Assembly (NCBI GenBank): GCA_016182805.1
Contig: JACPFV010000063.1
Span: forward strand, 1 to 61,136
DNA: 61,136 nt
Direction: 5' to 3'
DNA from: Gammaproteobacteria bacterium
GTDB taxonomy: Bacteria > Pseudomonadota > Gammaproteobacteria > Nevskiales > Nevskiaceae
The translations under genes were made by a program, and so were the position numbers. The notes beneath the pieces are model-generated. The model had not been told where the DNA came from. It worked only from the letters and a program-made list of their open reading frames with translations, and searched no databases. Positions 8,533 through 17,416 of the stretch are shown here, in pieces (position 1 is the first letter of the stretch; every line of letters starts with the position of its first letter).

Positions 8533-9890
8533 CAGCCTTCGGCCTCGATGATTTCAAGACAGGCCCGCAGATGCGGACCGAAGTCGTACTTGCCCACGCA
8601 CACGAACGAGCACAGCGCGAGGTCCTCCTCGTCCAGCTCCAGCGCGCCGAGCTGCTGCGCCATGTCGGTGTCGCGCACCAGCAGGTAGCGCAGCAGCGGC
8701 GTCGCCAGGATGTCGAGCGGCATCACCTTCTCGTAGTTGCCGATCGGCACCATCGCGCGCGGGCTGCCGTTGGTGGAGGTCGAAAAGCCGAAGCGCCGGG
8801 TGGCGCGCGCCAGCGCGGAGAAGAACACGTTGCTGACCGAGTAGCGGTCCACCGCCGGGTTGAGCCAGCCGAACAGGTGGCGCTCGTGGCCTTCCGGCAG
8901 CACCGTGATCTGGTTGTGATAGCGGCCCAGGTAGCTGGCCCAGCCGGCGGCGCGGCGCCCGCCCCAGACCGAGCCGGAGATCACGCGCGCTTCGACGTCG
9001 CGCAGCTGCCCTTCGATCAGTTCCGGGATATGCGAGCCGCGGCGCACGCGCAGCAGCCGCGGCTGCTGCACCGGCGGGCCGGCCAGCGCCACGATGCGCT
9101 CGTCCCACAGGCGGCCGCTGGTGAACAGCTTGCCGATGGCGACCACGTCCTGGTAGCCGATGTGCCAGTTCACCCGCTTGGCCGACGCCGGCTTGAGGAA
9201 ATGCATGTGCGTGCCGACCAGGCCGGCCGGATGCGGGCCGGCGAACTCGGCGACGCGGATCTGCGGCAGGTCGGGCACCGGGATGTCGGCGCCCGGCGCC
9301 TTGCACACGAACACCTCGCCTTGGGTCAGCCGCGTCAGCACCTTGAGGCCGTTGACGAAGTCGGTTTTCAACTCGCGCAGCACCACCGCCGGATCGGGCG
9401 CCAGGGGACGGGTGTCGATCGCCGGCACGAAGATCGCCGCCGGCTCGGCGTTCGGGCGCGGCACGCGCGAGTACGGGCGCGTGCGCAGGTTGGTCCACAG
9501 GCCGGACTGGATCAGGTTCTCGCGCACGACCGCGGCGTCGAGTTCCGCCAGGCGCGCCTCCGGGAAGGACTTGAAGCGCACCTCGCCGTCGCCTTCCAGG
9601 CGGATCTCCACCGATTGCAACACGCGCTTGGGACCGCGGTGGATCTTGGCGACGACGCCGGCGCCGGGCGCGGCATAAACCACGCCGGGATTGCGCTTGT
9701 CCTCGAACAGGGCCTGGCCGAGCTGTACGCGCGCGCCTTCTTCCACGAACATCGTGGCCTTGAGGTCCACGTAGTCCTGGCCGATCAGGCCGACGGTGGC
9801 GGCCGGCGGGCCGTCGTGAATCTTCTGCTCGGGACTGCCCGTGATGGGCAGGTCGAGCCCCTTTCTGATGTTCAGGCGCGTGATTTCCAC
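8532..9890 (-). CDS. nqrA: Na+-NQR subunit A
   Basis: 452 residues from GTG 9890. I chose this over TTG 9896 because the ribosome site (AGGGAGA) lies 7 bases before GTG but only about 1 base before TTG, and because NqrA proteins begin close to the RGLDLPI-type block, here KGLDLPITGSPEQ. NqrA is the soluble cytoplasmic subunit that interacts with ubiquinone at the membrane complex. FPEARL, TRLTQGEVFVC and HPAGLVGTHMHFL are typical blocks. First gene of the operon. Confidence 0.95.
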   Translation of the reverse strand: MEITRLNIRKGLDLPITGSPEQKIHDGPPAATVGLIGQDYVDLKATMFVEEGARVQLGQALFEDKRNPGVVYAAPGAGVVAKIHRGPKRVLQSVEIRLEGDGEVRFKSFPEARLAELDAAVVRENLIQSGLWTNLRTRPYSRVPRPNAEPAAIFVPAIDTRPLAPDPAVVLRELKTDFVNGLKVLTRLTQGEVFVCKAPGADIPVPDLPQIRVAEFAGPHPAGLVGTHMHFLKPASAKRVNWHIGYQDVVAIGKLFTSGRLWDERIVALAGPPVQQPRLLRVRRGSHIPELIEGQLRDVEARVISGSVWGGRRAAGWASYLGRYHNQITVLPEGHERHLFGWLNPAVDRYSVSNVFFSALARATRRFGFSTSTNGSPRAMVPIGNYEKVMPLDILATPLLRYLLVRDTDMAQQLGALELDEEDLALCSFVCVGKYDFGPHLRACLEIIEAEG

Positions 9891-9910
9891 GGCCAAGTCT
9901 CCCTGGACGG

Positions 9911-9945
9911 ATTGTAACGGCGTATTTGTCGGGGCACTTTAAGGA
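9911..9945 (-). promoter_or_regulatory. Candidate nqr promoter
   Basis: On the minus strand a TACAAT hexamer (9911-9916) lies about 20 bases before the nqrA GTG, a good -10 match with one change. The -35 region is weak (no clear TTGACA at 16-18 bases), so an activator or another sigma factor is possible. The site lies just after the terminator of the nuo operon, so nqr should need its own promoter. Confidence 0.35.
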
Positions 9946-9996
9946 AAGACCCCGGCCGATGCCAGCATCAAGGCGACGGCGCGGCGCGCAGACGCC

Positions 9997-10024
9997 CAAT
10001 AAAACAGCCGCGCCAGGCGCGGCC
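9997..10024 (-). terminator. Rho-independent terminator after nuo operon
   Basis: Read on the minus strand, GCCGCGCC-T-GGCGCGGC forms a GC-rich hairpin (10007-10023) followed at once by TGTTTTATT. It lies about 150 bases after the nuoN stop and before nqrA, so it should separate the two NADH dehydrogenase operons. Confidence 0.75.
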
Positions 10025-10050
10025 GAATGCTCTCCAAAAGTTCCGGGCGC

Positions 10051-10161
10051 TTATTGCTCGCCCTGGATGGACGCCGTGCCCCGACCCTTGCGGTGGGACT
10101 CGGCACGAATATATTCCTTTTTGTAAACAACCGGCAAGACGCTCTTGTTCGGGTACAACAT
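10051..10161 (-). CDS. Possible 36-residue peptide after nuoN
   Basis: An ATG at 10161, 8 bases after the nuoN stop, opens 36 codons ending in TAA at 10051-10053. The peptide is basic (YKKEY, HRKGRG) with no membrane segment and is richer in A/T codons than the nuo genes. No strong ribosome site is visible and I recognise no family. It ends before the operon terminator, so it would be on the nuo mRNA. It may be a real small gene or only the 3' leader to the terminator. Confidence 0.25.
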   Translation of the reverse strand: MLYPNKSVLPVVYKKEYIRAESHRKGRGTASIQGEQ

Positions 10162-10169
10162 GAAGCGCG

Positions 10170-11624
10170 TCAGGGTGCCGCCAGCCCGCTCAGGCCGATC
10201 ACGTCGAGGAACGGGCCGGGGTAGGTGCCGATCAGCATCATCAGCAGCATGAGGCCCAGCACCATGACGCCGCCGGCGCGCTGCGCCCAGTCGCTCGGTG
10301 CCTCGAACTGCATCCGCGTCGGGTCCTGCAGGAACAGCGTGGACAGCACGCGCAGGTAGTAGAACAGGCCGATGGCGCTGCCGACGACCACCGCCGCCAC
10401 CAGCCACCACAGGCGCGCGTCCAGACCCACCGCCAGCACGTAGAACTTGCCGATGAAGCCGGCGGTGATCGGGATGCCGGCCAGCGACAGCATCATGGCG
10501 GTGAGGATCGCCGCCAGGTACGGGCGCCGCCAGAACAGGCCGCGGTAGTCGTAGATGTGGTCGGCGTCGCGCTCGCCCAAAGGGCTGGACATCAGCGTGA
10601 CCACGCCGAACGCGCCCAGGTTGGTCACGACGTAGGTCAACAGGTAGACCGCGACCGCCTCCACCGCCAGCGGGCCGGAGGCGATCAGCGCCACCAGGGC
10701 GTAGCCGAAGTGCGCGATCGAGGAATAGGCCAGCAGGCGCTTCAGGTTGTTCTGCATCAGCGCCAGGATGTTGCCGGCCAGGATCGAGGCGACCGCCAGC
10801 GCGGACAGCACGTCCTTCAGCGTCTCGGCCGCGTAGCCGCCGCCCTGGGCGAAGAAGCGCAGCAGCACCGCGAACACCGCCGCCTTGCTGGCGGTGGACA
10901 GGAACGCCGTGACCGGCGCCGGCGCGCCGTCGTAGACGTCCGGCGTCCACAGGTGGAACGGCACCAGCGACAGCTTGAAGCCGGCGCCAACCAGCACCAT
11001 GCCGGCGCCAACCAGCACGTACGGGCCGAGGCGGTCGGCCGCGTTCAGCTTCTGCGCCAGCGGGCCGAACGCCAGGGTGCCGGCGTCGGCATAGATCAGC
11101 GCCATGCCGAACAGGAGGAAGCCGGAGGCCGCGGCCGACAGCGTCAGGTACTTGATGCCGGCCTCCAGCGCGTGGCGCTGGTTGAGCGGGTAGGCGATCA
11201 TCGCGAACAGCGGAATCGACAGCAGTTCCAGGCCGATGAAGAAGCTCGCCAGGTGGTTGCTGCTCGCCAGCACCAGCCCGCCCAGCGCGGCCAGCACCAG
11301 CAGCAGGTACATCTCCTCGCGGTTGCCGGCGTAGCCTTCAAGGTAGGCGTGCATCAGCGTGGCGACGCCCAGCGTCGTGGCCACGATCAGGCCGCTGTAG
11401 AACAGCGCGTAGCCGTCCACGACCAGCAGCGGCGTCACGGTCTGCGGTACCCAGTGCGCGGCGAGCAGCACCGCGACCAGCGCCAGGTTGAGGCCGACGA
11501 CGGCGACCGAGGCGACCGCACGGTGGTGGCGCTTGATCGCGATGGCGAGCATGACCGCGATCGCGGTCGCGGACACTGCCAGGATCGGCAGCAGGGCGTG
11601 CCATTGCGCGTTGTTGAGGATCAT
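10170..11624 (-). CDS. nuoN: Complex I subunit N
   Basis: 484 residues from ATG 11624, which overlaps the nuoM stop by 4 bases. One of the three antiporter-like proton-pumping subunits of the H+-translocating NADH:quinone oxidoreductase, with about 14 membrane helices. The core block GAGFKLSLVPFHLWTPDVYDGAP followed by STASKAAVF and NNLKRLLAYSSIAHFGY is the family signature; the lysines in GFKLS and NNLKRLLAYSS belong to the proton path. Last recognised gene of the operon. Confidence 0.97.
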   Translation of the reverse strand: MILNNAQWHALLPILAVSATAIAVMLAIAIKRHHRAVASVAVVGLNLALVAVLLAAHWVPQTVTPLLVVDGYALFYSGLIVATTLGVATLMHAYLEGYAGNREEMYLLLVLAALGGLVLASSNHLASFFIGLELLSIPLFAMIAYPLNQRHALEAGIKYLTLSAAASGFLLFGMALIYADAGTLAFGPLAQKLNAADRLGPYVLVGAGMVLVGAGFKLSLVPFHLWTPDVYDGAPAPVTAFLSTASKAAVFAVLLRFFAQGGGYAAETLKDVLSALAVASILAGNILALMQNNLKRLLAYSSIAHFGYALVALIASGPLAVEAVAVYLLTYVVTNLGAFGVVTLMSSPLGERDADHIYDYRGLFWRRPYLAAILTAMMLSLAGIPITAGFIGKFYVLAVGLDARLWWLVAAVVVGSAIGLFYYLRVLSTLFLQDPTRMQFEAPSDWAQRAGGVMVLGLMLLMMLIGTYPGPFLDVIGLSGLAAP

Positions 11625-13156
11625 GGCGCCGCCTCCGCGGCAAGGGTGGCTTGCGCGGCCTGGTACATGCGGCTGAGTGCCTGCGTGGGCGCGGCGGAGG
11701 TGTCCAGCACCGGCTGCGGATACAGGCCCAGCGCCAGCAGCATCGCCATCAGCGACAGCAGGGTTGCCAGCTCGCGGCGGTTGAGGTCTTGCAGCTGTTT
11801 GGCGATCGTCGGCGTGCCGTGGAAGGCGCGCTGTACCATCATCAGCGCGTAGACGGCCGCGAACACCAGGCCGGTGGCGGCGGCGATCGTGACCGGCAGG
11901 TCCACCGGGTAGGTGCCCAGCAGCACCAGGAACTCGCCGACGAAGTTGCCCAGGCCGGGCAGGCCCAGCGAGGCGAGCGCGAAGACCAGCGCGATCGGCG
12001 GCAGGTACGGGAAGCAGGCCCACAGGCCGCCCATGCGCGACAGCTCGCGCGTGTGCAGGCGCTCGTAGATCTCGCCGCACAGGATGAACAGCGCGCCGGC
12101 GCTGATGCCGTGCGCGATCATCGTCACCACCGCGCCCTGCAGCGCCAGCGGCGTGCCGGCGTAGATGCCGACGACGATGAAGCCCATGTGCGAGATGCTG
12201 GAGTACGCCACCAGGCGCTTGATGTCGGTCTGGGCGAAGGTCATCACGCCGCCATAGACGATGCCGACCACGCCCATCCACATCGCCACCGGGGCGAAGC
12301 TGGCGGAGGCTTCCGGGAACAGCGGCAGGCCGAAGCGCATCAGGCCGTAGGCCGCGGTCTTGAGCAGGATGCCGGCGAGGTCGACCGAGCCGGCGGTCGG
12401 CGCCTGCGAGTGCGCATCGGGCAGCCAGGTGTGCACCGGCACCAGCGGCAGCTTGACCATGAAGGCGGCGAAAAAGCCGAGCATCAGCAGGAACTCGGTC
12501 TGCGGCGCCAGCTCGCTGCCGAGCAGCACCTCGTAGTCGAAGCTCCACACCCCGGTGTTCGTGTGGTGGGCGAACACCAGGCCCAGGATCGACAGCAGCA
12601 TCAGCAGGCCGGACGCCTGCGTGAAGATGAAGAACTTGGTCGCCGCGTAGATTCTTCCCTTGCCGTCCGGGGCGTTGTGGCCCCAGCGCGCGATCAGGAA
12701 GTACATCGGCACCAGCATCATTTCCCAGAAGAAGAAGAACAGGAACAGGTCCAGCGCCAGGAACACCGCGACCACGCCGCCCAGGTTCCACAGCAGGTTC
12801 AGGTGGAAGAACCCGACCTGGCTCTCGATCTCCTTCCACGAGCAGGCCACCGCCATCACGCCCAGGATGTTGGTCAGCACCACCAGCAGCAGCGACAGGC
12901 CGTCCAGGCCCAGGTGCACGCTGATGCCGAAGCGCTCGATCCAGGGCGCCTGGAACTCGATCGTCCACTGCGGCTGCGCGCCGATGCCCGACAGCGTGTA
13001 GTCGCCGGTGGCCCACAGCCACAGCGAGATGCCCAGCGCCAGCAGCATCGTGCCGAGCGCGACCCAGCGCGGGAAGGCGATGCCGCCGTAACGCTCACCC
13101 TGCCAGCAGAGGAAGCCGCCGATGAACGGGATGAGAATCAGCCAGACCAGGATCAT
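11621..13156 (-). CDS. nuoM: Complex I subunit M
   Basis: 511 residues from ATG 13156, coupled to nuoL by a 4-base overlap; the longer frame adds 20 Arg-rich residues that do not fit. Antiporter-like proton-pumping subunit with about 14 helices. FFFWEMMLVPMYFLIARWG carries the conserved helix-5 glutamate, VKLPLVPVHTWLPDAHSQAPTAG the helix-7 lysine, and TDIKRLVAYSSISHMGF the later lysine. All match NuoM. Length is normal. Confidence 0.97.
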   Translation of the reverse strand: MILVWLILIPFIGGFLCWQGERYGGIAFPRWVALGTMLLALGISLWLWATGDYTLSGIGAQPQWTIEFQAPWIERFGISVHLGLDGLSLLLVVLTNILGVMAVACSWKEIESQVGFFHLNLLWNLGGVVAVFLALDLFLFFFFWEMMLVPMYFLIARWGHNAPDGKGRIYAATKFFIFTQASGLLMLLSILGLVFAHHTNTGVWSFDYEVLLGSELAPQTEFLLMLGFFAAFMVKLPLVPVHTWLPDAHSQAPTAGSVDLAGILLKTAAYGLMRFGLPLFPEASASFAPVAMWMGVVGIVYGGVMTFAQTDIKRLVAYSSISHMGFIVVGIYAGTPLALQGAVVTMIAHGISAGALFILCGEIYERLHTRELSRMGGLWACFPYLPPIALVFALASLGLPGLGNFVGEFLVLLGTYPVDLPVTIAAATGLVFAAVYALMMVQRAFHGTPTIAKQLQDLNRRELATLLSLMAMLLALGLYPQPVLDTSAAPTQALSRMYQAAQATLAAEAAP

Positions 13157-15003
13157 AGGAGGATCACCGCAGCGATCAGCAGCACCGCGCCGCCGGCGAA
13201 GCCGGCCGCGTACCAACGCAGGCGCCCGGTCTGGGTGCGCGCGAGGCTGCCATGCATGGAGCGGAAGGCGCCGGGAACCATCGCGACAACGGTCTCCACG
13301 GCGTCGTTGCGGTTGACGCGCACGAACCAGAGGTAGGGGCGCCGGAACAGCAGGTCATACAGCCAGTCGAAGCCCCAGGCGTTGAACCAGTAGTTGCGCA
13401 GCGCGCCGCCGAGCGGGCTCCGTACCAGCGCCTGCGGGATCGCCGGCGCGCGGAACAGGTAGGCGGCCAGCGCGATGCCGGACAGCGCGACCAGCACCGA
13501 CACGATTTCGAGCCGGTGCTTGGCGTCGCCGTCGGCGTGCTCGTGCACCGGCAGCACCGTCTCCAGCGGCAGGTGGATCCAGCCGCCGAACAGGGCGAAG
13601 GCCGCCAGGACCGCCAGCGGCAGCGTGTGCGCGAAGCCTTCGCCGGCGTGCGCATGTTCCGCTTCCGCGGTGCGCGGCTCGCCGAAGAAGGTGACGAACA
13701 CCAGGCGTGAGGTGTAGACCGCGGTCAGGAAGGCGCCGAACAGGCCGGCGTAGTACAGGCCGTGCCGGCCGTTGGCCCAGGCCTGCCACAGGATCTCGTC
13801 CTTGCTGAAGAAGCCGGAGGTGCCGGGGAACGCGACCAGCCCCAGGCAGCCGATCAGGAACACGGTGAAGACGAAGGGGATGCGCCGGCGCAGGCCGCCC
13901 ATCTTGAAGATGTCCTGCTCGTGGTGCATCGCCAGGATCACCGAGCCGGCGGACAGGAACAGCAGGGCCTTGAAGAAGGCGTGCGTCATCAGGTGGAAGA
14001 TCGCCGCGCCCCAGGCGCCGGCGCCCAGCGCCAGGAACATGTAGCCGATCTGGCTCATCGTCGAGTACGCCAGCACGCGCTTGATGTCGGTCTGGGTCAG
14101 CGCGGTGAAGCCGGCGATCAGCGCGGTGATCGCGCCGACCCAGCCCACCGCCATCAAGGCATCCGGCGCCAGTTCGAACAGCACATGCGTGCGCGCGATC
14201 AGGTAGACGCCAGCCGTCACCATCGTCGCCGCGTGGATCAGCGCGGAGACCGGCGTCGGGCCGGCCATGGCGTCCGGCAGCCAGGTCTGGAGCGGCAGCT
14301 GCGCCGACTTGCCGACCGCGCCGCCCAGCAGCAGGAATGCCGCGACCGTGGCCAGGGTCGAGCCGGCGGCCCATTGCTGCGACGCCTTGGCCATCAGGTC
14401 CTGGATGTTGAGCGTGCCCAGCTCGTGGTACAGGATGAACAGGCCGATCGCCATGAAGGTGTCGCCGACGCGCGTGACCACGAAGGCCTTGCGCGCCGCC
14501 GCGCCGTTGGCGGGGTCGCGGAACCAGAAGCCGATCAGCAGGTACGAGCTGAGGCCGACGCCTTCCCAGCCGAAGTACAGGAACAGCAGGTTGTCGCCCA
14601 GCACCAGGAACAGCATGCTGGCGACGAACAGGTTCATGTACGAGAAGAAGCGGTCGTAGCTGTCGTCGCCGCGCATGTACCACGAGGCGAACAGGTGGAT
14701 GAAGAAGCCGACGCCGGTGATGACGCCGAGCATGGTCAGCGACAGGGCGTCCAGGCGCAGCGCGAACTGCGGCGCGAAGCCGTCCACGCTCATCCAGGTC
14801 CACAGCAGCTGGGTGTAGGCGTGGCCTTCCGGCGGCCGGGTCAGGAACTCCCAGCCGAGCGCGCCCGTCAGCAGGGCCGCCAGGCCTATCGATCCGACGC
14901 CGACGATCGCCGCCGGAGTTTCCGCCAGGCGGCCGCGCGCGAACGCCAGGATCAGGAACCCGGCCAGGGGGAAGGCGAAGACGAGGGGCAGCAGGTGCAG
15001 CAT
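13153..15003 (-). CDS. nuoL: Complex I subunit L
   Basis: 616 residues, normal for NuoL, the most distal antiporter-like subunit with a long lateral helix at the C-terminus. The signatures [19 protein letters not shown] (conserved Glu), [34 protein letters not shown] and [18 protein letters not shown] are present. The C-terminal part has the amphipathic region and a final anchoring helix. It follows nuoK by 4 bases. Confidence 0.97.
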   Translation of the reverse strand: MLHLLPLVFAFPLAGFLILAFARGRLAETPAAIVGVGSIGLAALLTGALGWEFLTRPPEGHAYTQLLWTWMSVDGFAPQFALRLDALSLTMLGVITGVGFFIHLFASWYMRGDDSYDRFFSYMNLFVASMLFLVLGDNLLFLYFGWEGVGLSSYLLIGFWFRDPANGAAARKAFVVTRVGDTFMAIGLFILYHELGTLNIQDLMAKASQQWAAGSTLATVAAFLLLGGAVGKSAQLPLQTWLPDAMAGPTPVSALIHAATMVTAGVYLIARTHVLFELAPDALMAVGWVGAITALIAGFTALTQTDIKRVLAYSTMSQIGYMFLALGAGAWGAAIFHLMTHAFFKALLFLSAGSVILAMHHEQDIFKMGGLRRRIPFVFTVFLIGCLGLVAFPGTSGFFSKDEILWQAWANGRHGLYYAGLFGAFLTAVYTSRLVFVTFFGEPRTAEAEHAHAGEGFAHTLPLAVLAAFALFGGWIHLPLETVLPVHEHADGDAKHRLEIVSVLVALSGIALAAYLFRAPAIPQALVRSPLGGALRNYWFNAWGFDWLYDLLFRRPYLWFVRVNRNDAVETVVAMVPGAFRSMHGSLARTQTGRLRWYAAGFAGGAVLLIAAVILL

Positions 15004-15007
15004 CGGG

Positions 15008-15319
15008 CTATCCCCTCATCTCGTTGAGCGCTTCGACGTCGAGCGACCTGAAGCGGTGGTGGATTTGCAGCAGCAGCGCCAGGCCGACCGCGACCTCGGC
15101 GGCGGCCAGCGTCAGGATCAGCACGAACATGATCTGGCCGTCCGGCTGCAGCCAGCGCGCGCCGGCGGCGATGAACGCCAGGCCGGCGGCGTTGAGCATG
15201 ATCTCCAGGCTCATCAGGATGAACAGCAGGTTGCGCCGCAGCAGCAGGCCGAGCAGGCCCAGGCTGAACAGGATCCCGCACAGGATCAGCGCGTGATGCA
15301 AGGGCACGCCAGCGCTCAT
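15008..15319 (-). CDS. nuoK: Complex I subunit K
   Basis: 103 residues, three membrane helices. NuoK (ND4L-like) links the quinone site to the antiporter-like arm; the two key glutamates are seen in [12 protein letters not shown] and [11 protein letters not shown]. Overlaps the nuoJ stop by 4 bases and precedes nuoL by 4. Confidence 0.96.
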   Translation of the reverse strand: MSAGVPLHHALILCGILFSLGLLGLLLRRNLLFILMSLEIMLNAAGLAFIAAGARWLQPDGQIMFVLILTLAAAEVAVGLALLLQIHHRFRSLDVEALNEMRG

Positions 15320-15873
15320 CGCGGATGCTCCTTGACCTCGACGTGGTGCGCGTGGGCGCGCGCGATGTCGCGCGCCTCCAGGCGGATCGTGTGGCGATGG
15401 CCGAGGTGGTAGGCGGCAACCAGGCCGGCGAGCAGCAGCATCGAGCCCAGCTCCACGCCCAGCAGGTACGGGCCGAACAGGGCGATGCCGACCTGCTTGG
15501 CGCTGACTTCCGCGCCGCCGGCCGCCGCCGACCCGCCGCCGAACGCGTGCACCAGCTCCAGCAGCAGCAGGCCGGAAAGGCCCGCCGGACCGATCCAGTT
15601 CGCCGGCGCGAGCCAGCCGCGCTCGCGCGCGTCCGCGCCGGGCGCGAGGTTGAGCAGCATGACCACGAACACGAACAGCACCATGATCGCGCCGGCGTAC
15701 ACCATCACCTCCAGCGCGGCGGCGAACGGCGCGCCCAGCGCCAGCATCACGCCGGCCGCGGCCAGCAGCGACACGATCAAGTACAGCAGGGCGCGGATCG
15801 GATGCGGGCGGCTGACCGCCAGAGCGGTCGCCGCGACTGCAATGCCCCCTGCCGTGTAGAACAGCAAACTCAT
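15316..15873 (-). CDS. nuoJ: Complex I subunit J
   Basis: 185 residues from ATG 15873. Five membrane helices; the pi-bulge helix block [21 protein letters not shown] is the hallmark of NuoJ/ND6. It couples quinone chemistry to the membrane arm. The gap to nuoI is 17 bases, one of the larger gaps in this operon. Confidence 0.96.
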   Translation of the reverse strand: MSLLFYTAGGIAVAATALAVSRPHPIRALLYLIVSLLAAAGVMLALGAPFAAALEVMVYAGAIMVLFVFVVMLLNLAPGADARERGWLAPANWIGPAGLSGLLLLELVHAFGGGSAAAGGAEVSAKQVGIALFGPYLLGVELGSMLLLAGLVAAYHLGHRHTIRLEARDIARAHAHHVEVKEHPR

Positions 15874-15890
15874 CGTACTCCCCTGGCCCG

Positions 15891-16436
15891 CTACGGGAGC
15901 AGGCTCTTCACGTCCACCGGCGGCTCTTCGTTCCGCGCCTGTCCCTTGTCCTTGCCCGCAATGGCGAGGCCGGCGACCCGGTAGAAGCTGTAGCCGGGCT
16001 GCTTGCCGACGCCGCCGATCAGCAGGTGCTCCTTCTCGTACACCATGTTCTTGCGGTCGTACTCCGCCATCTCGTAGTCCGGCGTGAGCTGGATCGCGTA
16101 GGTCGGGCAGGCTTCCTCGCACAGGCCGCAGTAGATGCAGCGCGAGAAGTTGATGCGGAACCATTCCGGATACCAGCGTCCGTCCGGCTTTTCCGCCTTT
16201 TGCAGCGCGATGCAGGCCACCGGGCAGGCGACCGCGCACAGGTTGCAGGCGACGCAGCGCTCTTCGCCGTCGGGGTCGCGCGTCAGCACGATGCGGCCGC
16301 GGTAGCGCGGCGGCAGGTACGGCTTGACCTCCGGATACTCGACCGTCGCCTTCTTCTTGAAGGTGTGCAGCAGCACGCGCCACAGCGACAGGCACTGCGT
16401 GTAGAAGCCGACAATCAGTTCGGCGACCGCTTTCAT
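15891..16436 (-). CDS. nuoI: Complex I subunit I (two 4Fe-4S clusters)
   Basis: 181 residues from ATG 16436. TYKY-type ferredoxin subunit that carries clusters N6a and N6b between the NADH and quinone modules. Both 4Fe-4S motifs are complete: [15 protein letters not shown] and [15 protein letters not shown]. An amphipathic N-terminal helix docks it on the membrane arm. Coupled to nuoH by a 4-base overlap. Confidence 0.97.
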   Translation of the reverse strand: MKAVAELIVGFYTQCLSLWRVLLHTFKKKATVEYPEVKPYLPPRYRGRIVLTRDPDGEERCVACNLCAVACPVACIALQKAEKPDGRWYPEWFRINFSRCIYCGLCEEACPTYAIQLTPDYEMAEYDRKNMVYEKEHLLIGGVGKQPGYSFYRVAGLAIAGKDKGQARNEEPPVDVKSLLP

Positions 16437-17416
16437 GAGCCCTTCCCCACGACGATCGCGCCGGTCACGACGACGTTGAGCAGCGACAGCGGCAGCAGCA
16501 CCTTCCAGCCGAAGCCCATGAACTGGTCGAAGCGCGGCCGCGGGATGGCGGCGCGCAGCAGCACGAAGAACAGGATGAACGCGCCGGTCTTGGCCGCGAA
16601 CCAGACGATGGGCATGAACCAGAAGCCGAACGTCGGGCCGAGCCAGCCGCCGAAGAACAGCGTGGTCAGCATCGCCGACACCAGCACCACCGCGACGTAC
16701 TCGCCGACGAAGAACATGCCGAACTTCATGCCCGAGTACTCGGTGTGGAAGCCGGCGGTCAGCTCGTGCTCCGCTTCCGGCAGGTCCAGCGGCAGGCGGT
16801 GCGTCTCGGCCAGGCCGGCGATCATGAAGATCAGGAAGCCGAGCGCCTGCGGCACCACGAACCACAAATCCTGCTGCGCCAGCACGATGTCCTTCAGGCT
16901 GAACGAGCCCGTCTGGATCACGACGCCCAGCAGCGCCAGGCCCATGAACACCTCGTAGCTGATGCTCTGCGCCGAGGCGCGCAGCGTGCCCAACATCGCG
17001 TACTTGCTGTTGGAACTCCAGCCGCCCAGCATCACCGAGTACACGGCGAGCGAGGTCATGCCCAGGAAGAACAGCACGCCTATGTTCCAGTCGCCGGCGA
17101 TGGTCAGCTCCGGCGTGAACGGCACCACCGCGACCGCGAGCAGGATCGTGATCATGACGATCGAGGGCGCGATCACGAACACCGCGCGGTCCGCGAACGG
17201 CGGCACCCAGTCGTCCTTCATGAAGATCTTGATCATGTCGGCCGCGACCTGGCCGATGCCCAGGAACCACACGCGGTTCGGCCCCCAGCGGTCCTGCCAG
17301 ATGCCCAGCGCGCGGCGTTCGACCCAGATCAGGACCGCCGCCAGGCCGACCACGGCGAGCAGGATCGCGACCGTAATCAGCCACTGCGGCAGCACGAACG
17401 GCAGCGCGGGCGTCAT
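16433..17416 (-). CDS. nuoH: Complex I subunit H
   Basis: 327 residues, eight membrane helices. NuoH (ND1) forms the quinone tunnel at the joint of the two arms. Typical blocks are [50 protein letters not shown] (the glutamate-rich loop of the tunnel) and [22 protein letters not shown]. Overlaps nuoG and nuoI by 4 bases each. Confidence 0.97.
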   Translation of the reverse strand: MTPALPFVLPQWLITVAILLAVVGLAAVLIWVERRALGIWQDRWGPNRVWFLGIGQVAADMIKIFMKDDWVPPFADRAVFVIAPSIVMITILLAVAVVPFTPELTIAGDWNIGVLFFLGMTSLAVYSVMLGGWSSNSKYAMLGTLRASAQSISYEVFMGLALLGVVIQTGSFSLKDIVLAQQDLWFVVPQALGFLIFMIAGLAETHRLPLDLPEAEHELTAGFHTEYSGMKFGMFFVGEYVAVVLVSAMLTTLFFGGWLGPTFGFWFMPIVWFAAKTGAFILFFVLLRAAIPRPRFDQFMGFGWKVLLPLSLLNVVVTGAIVVGKGS

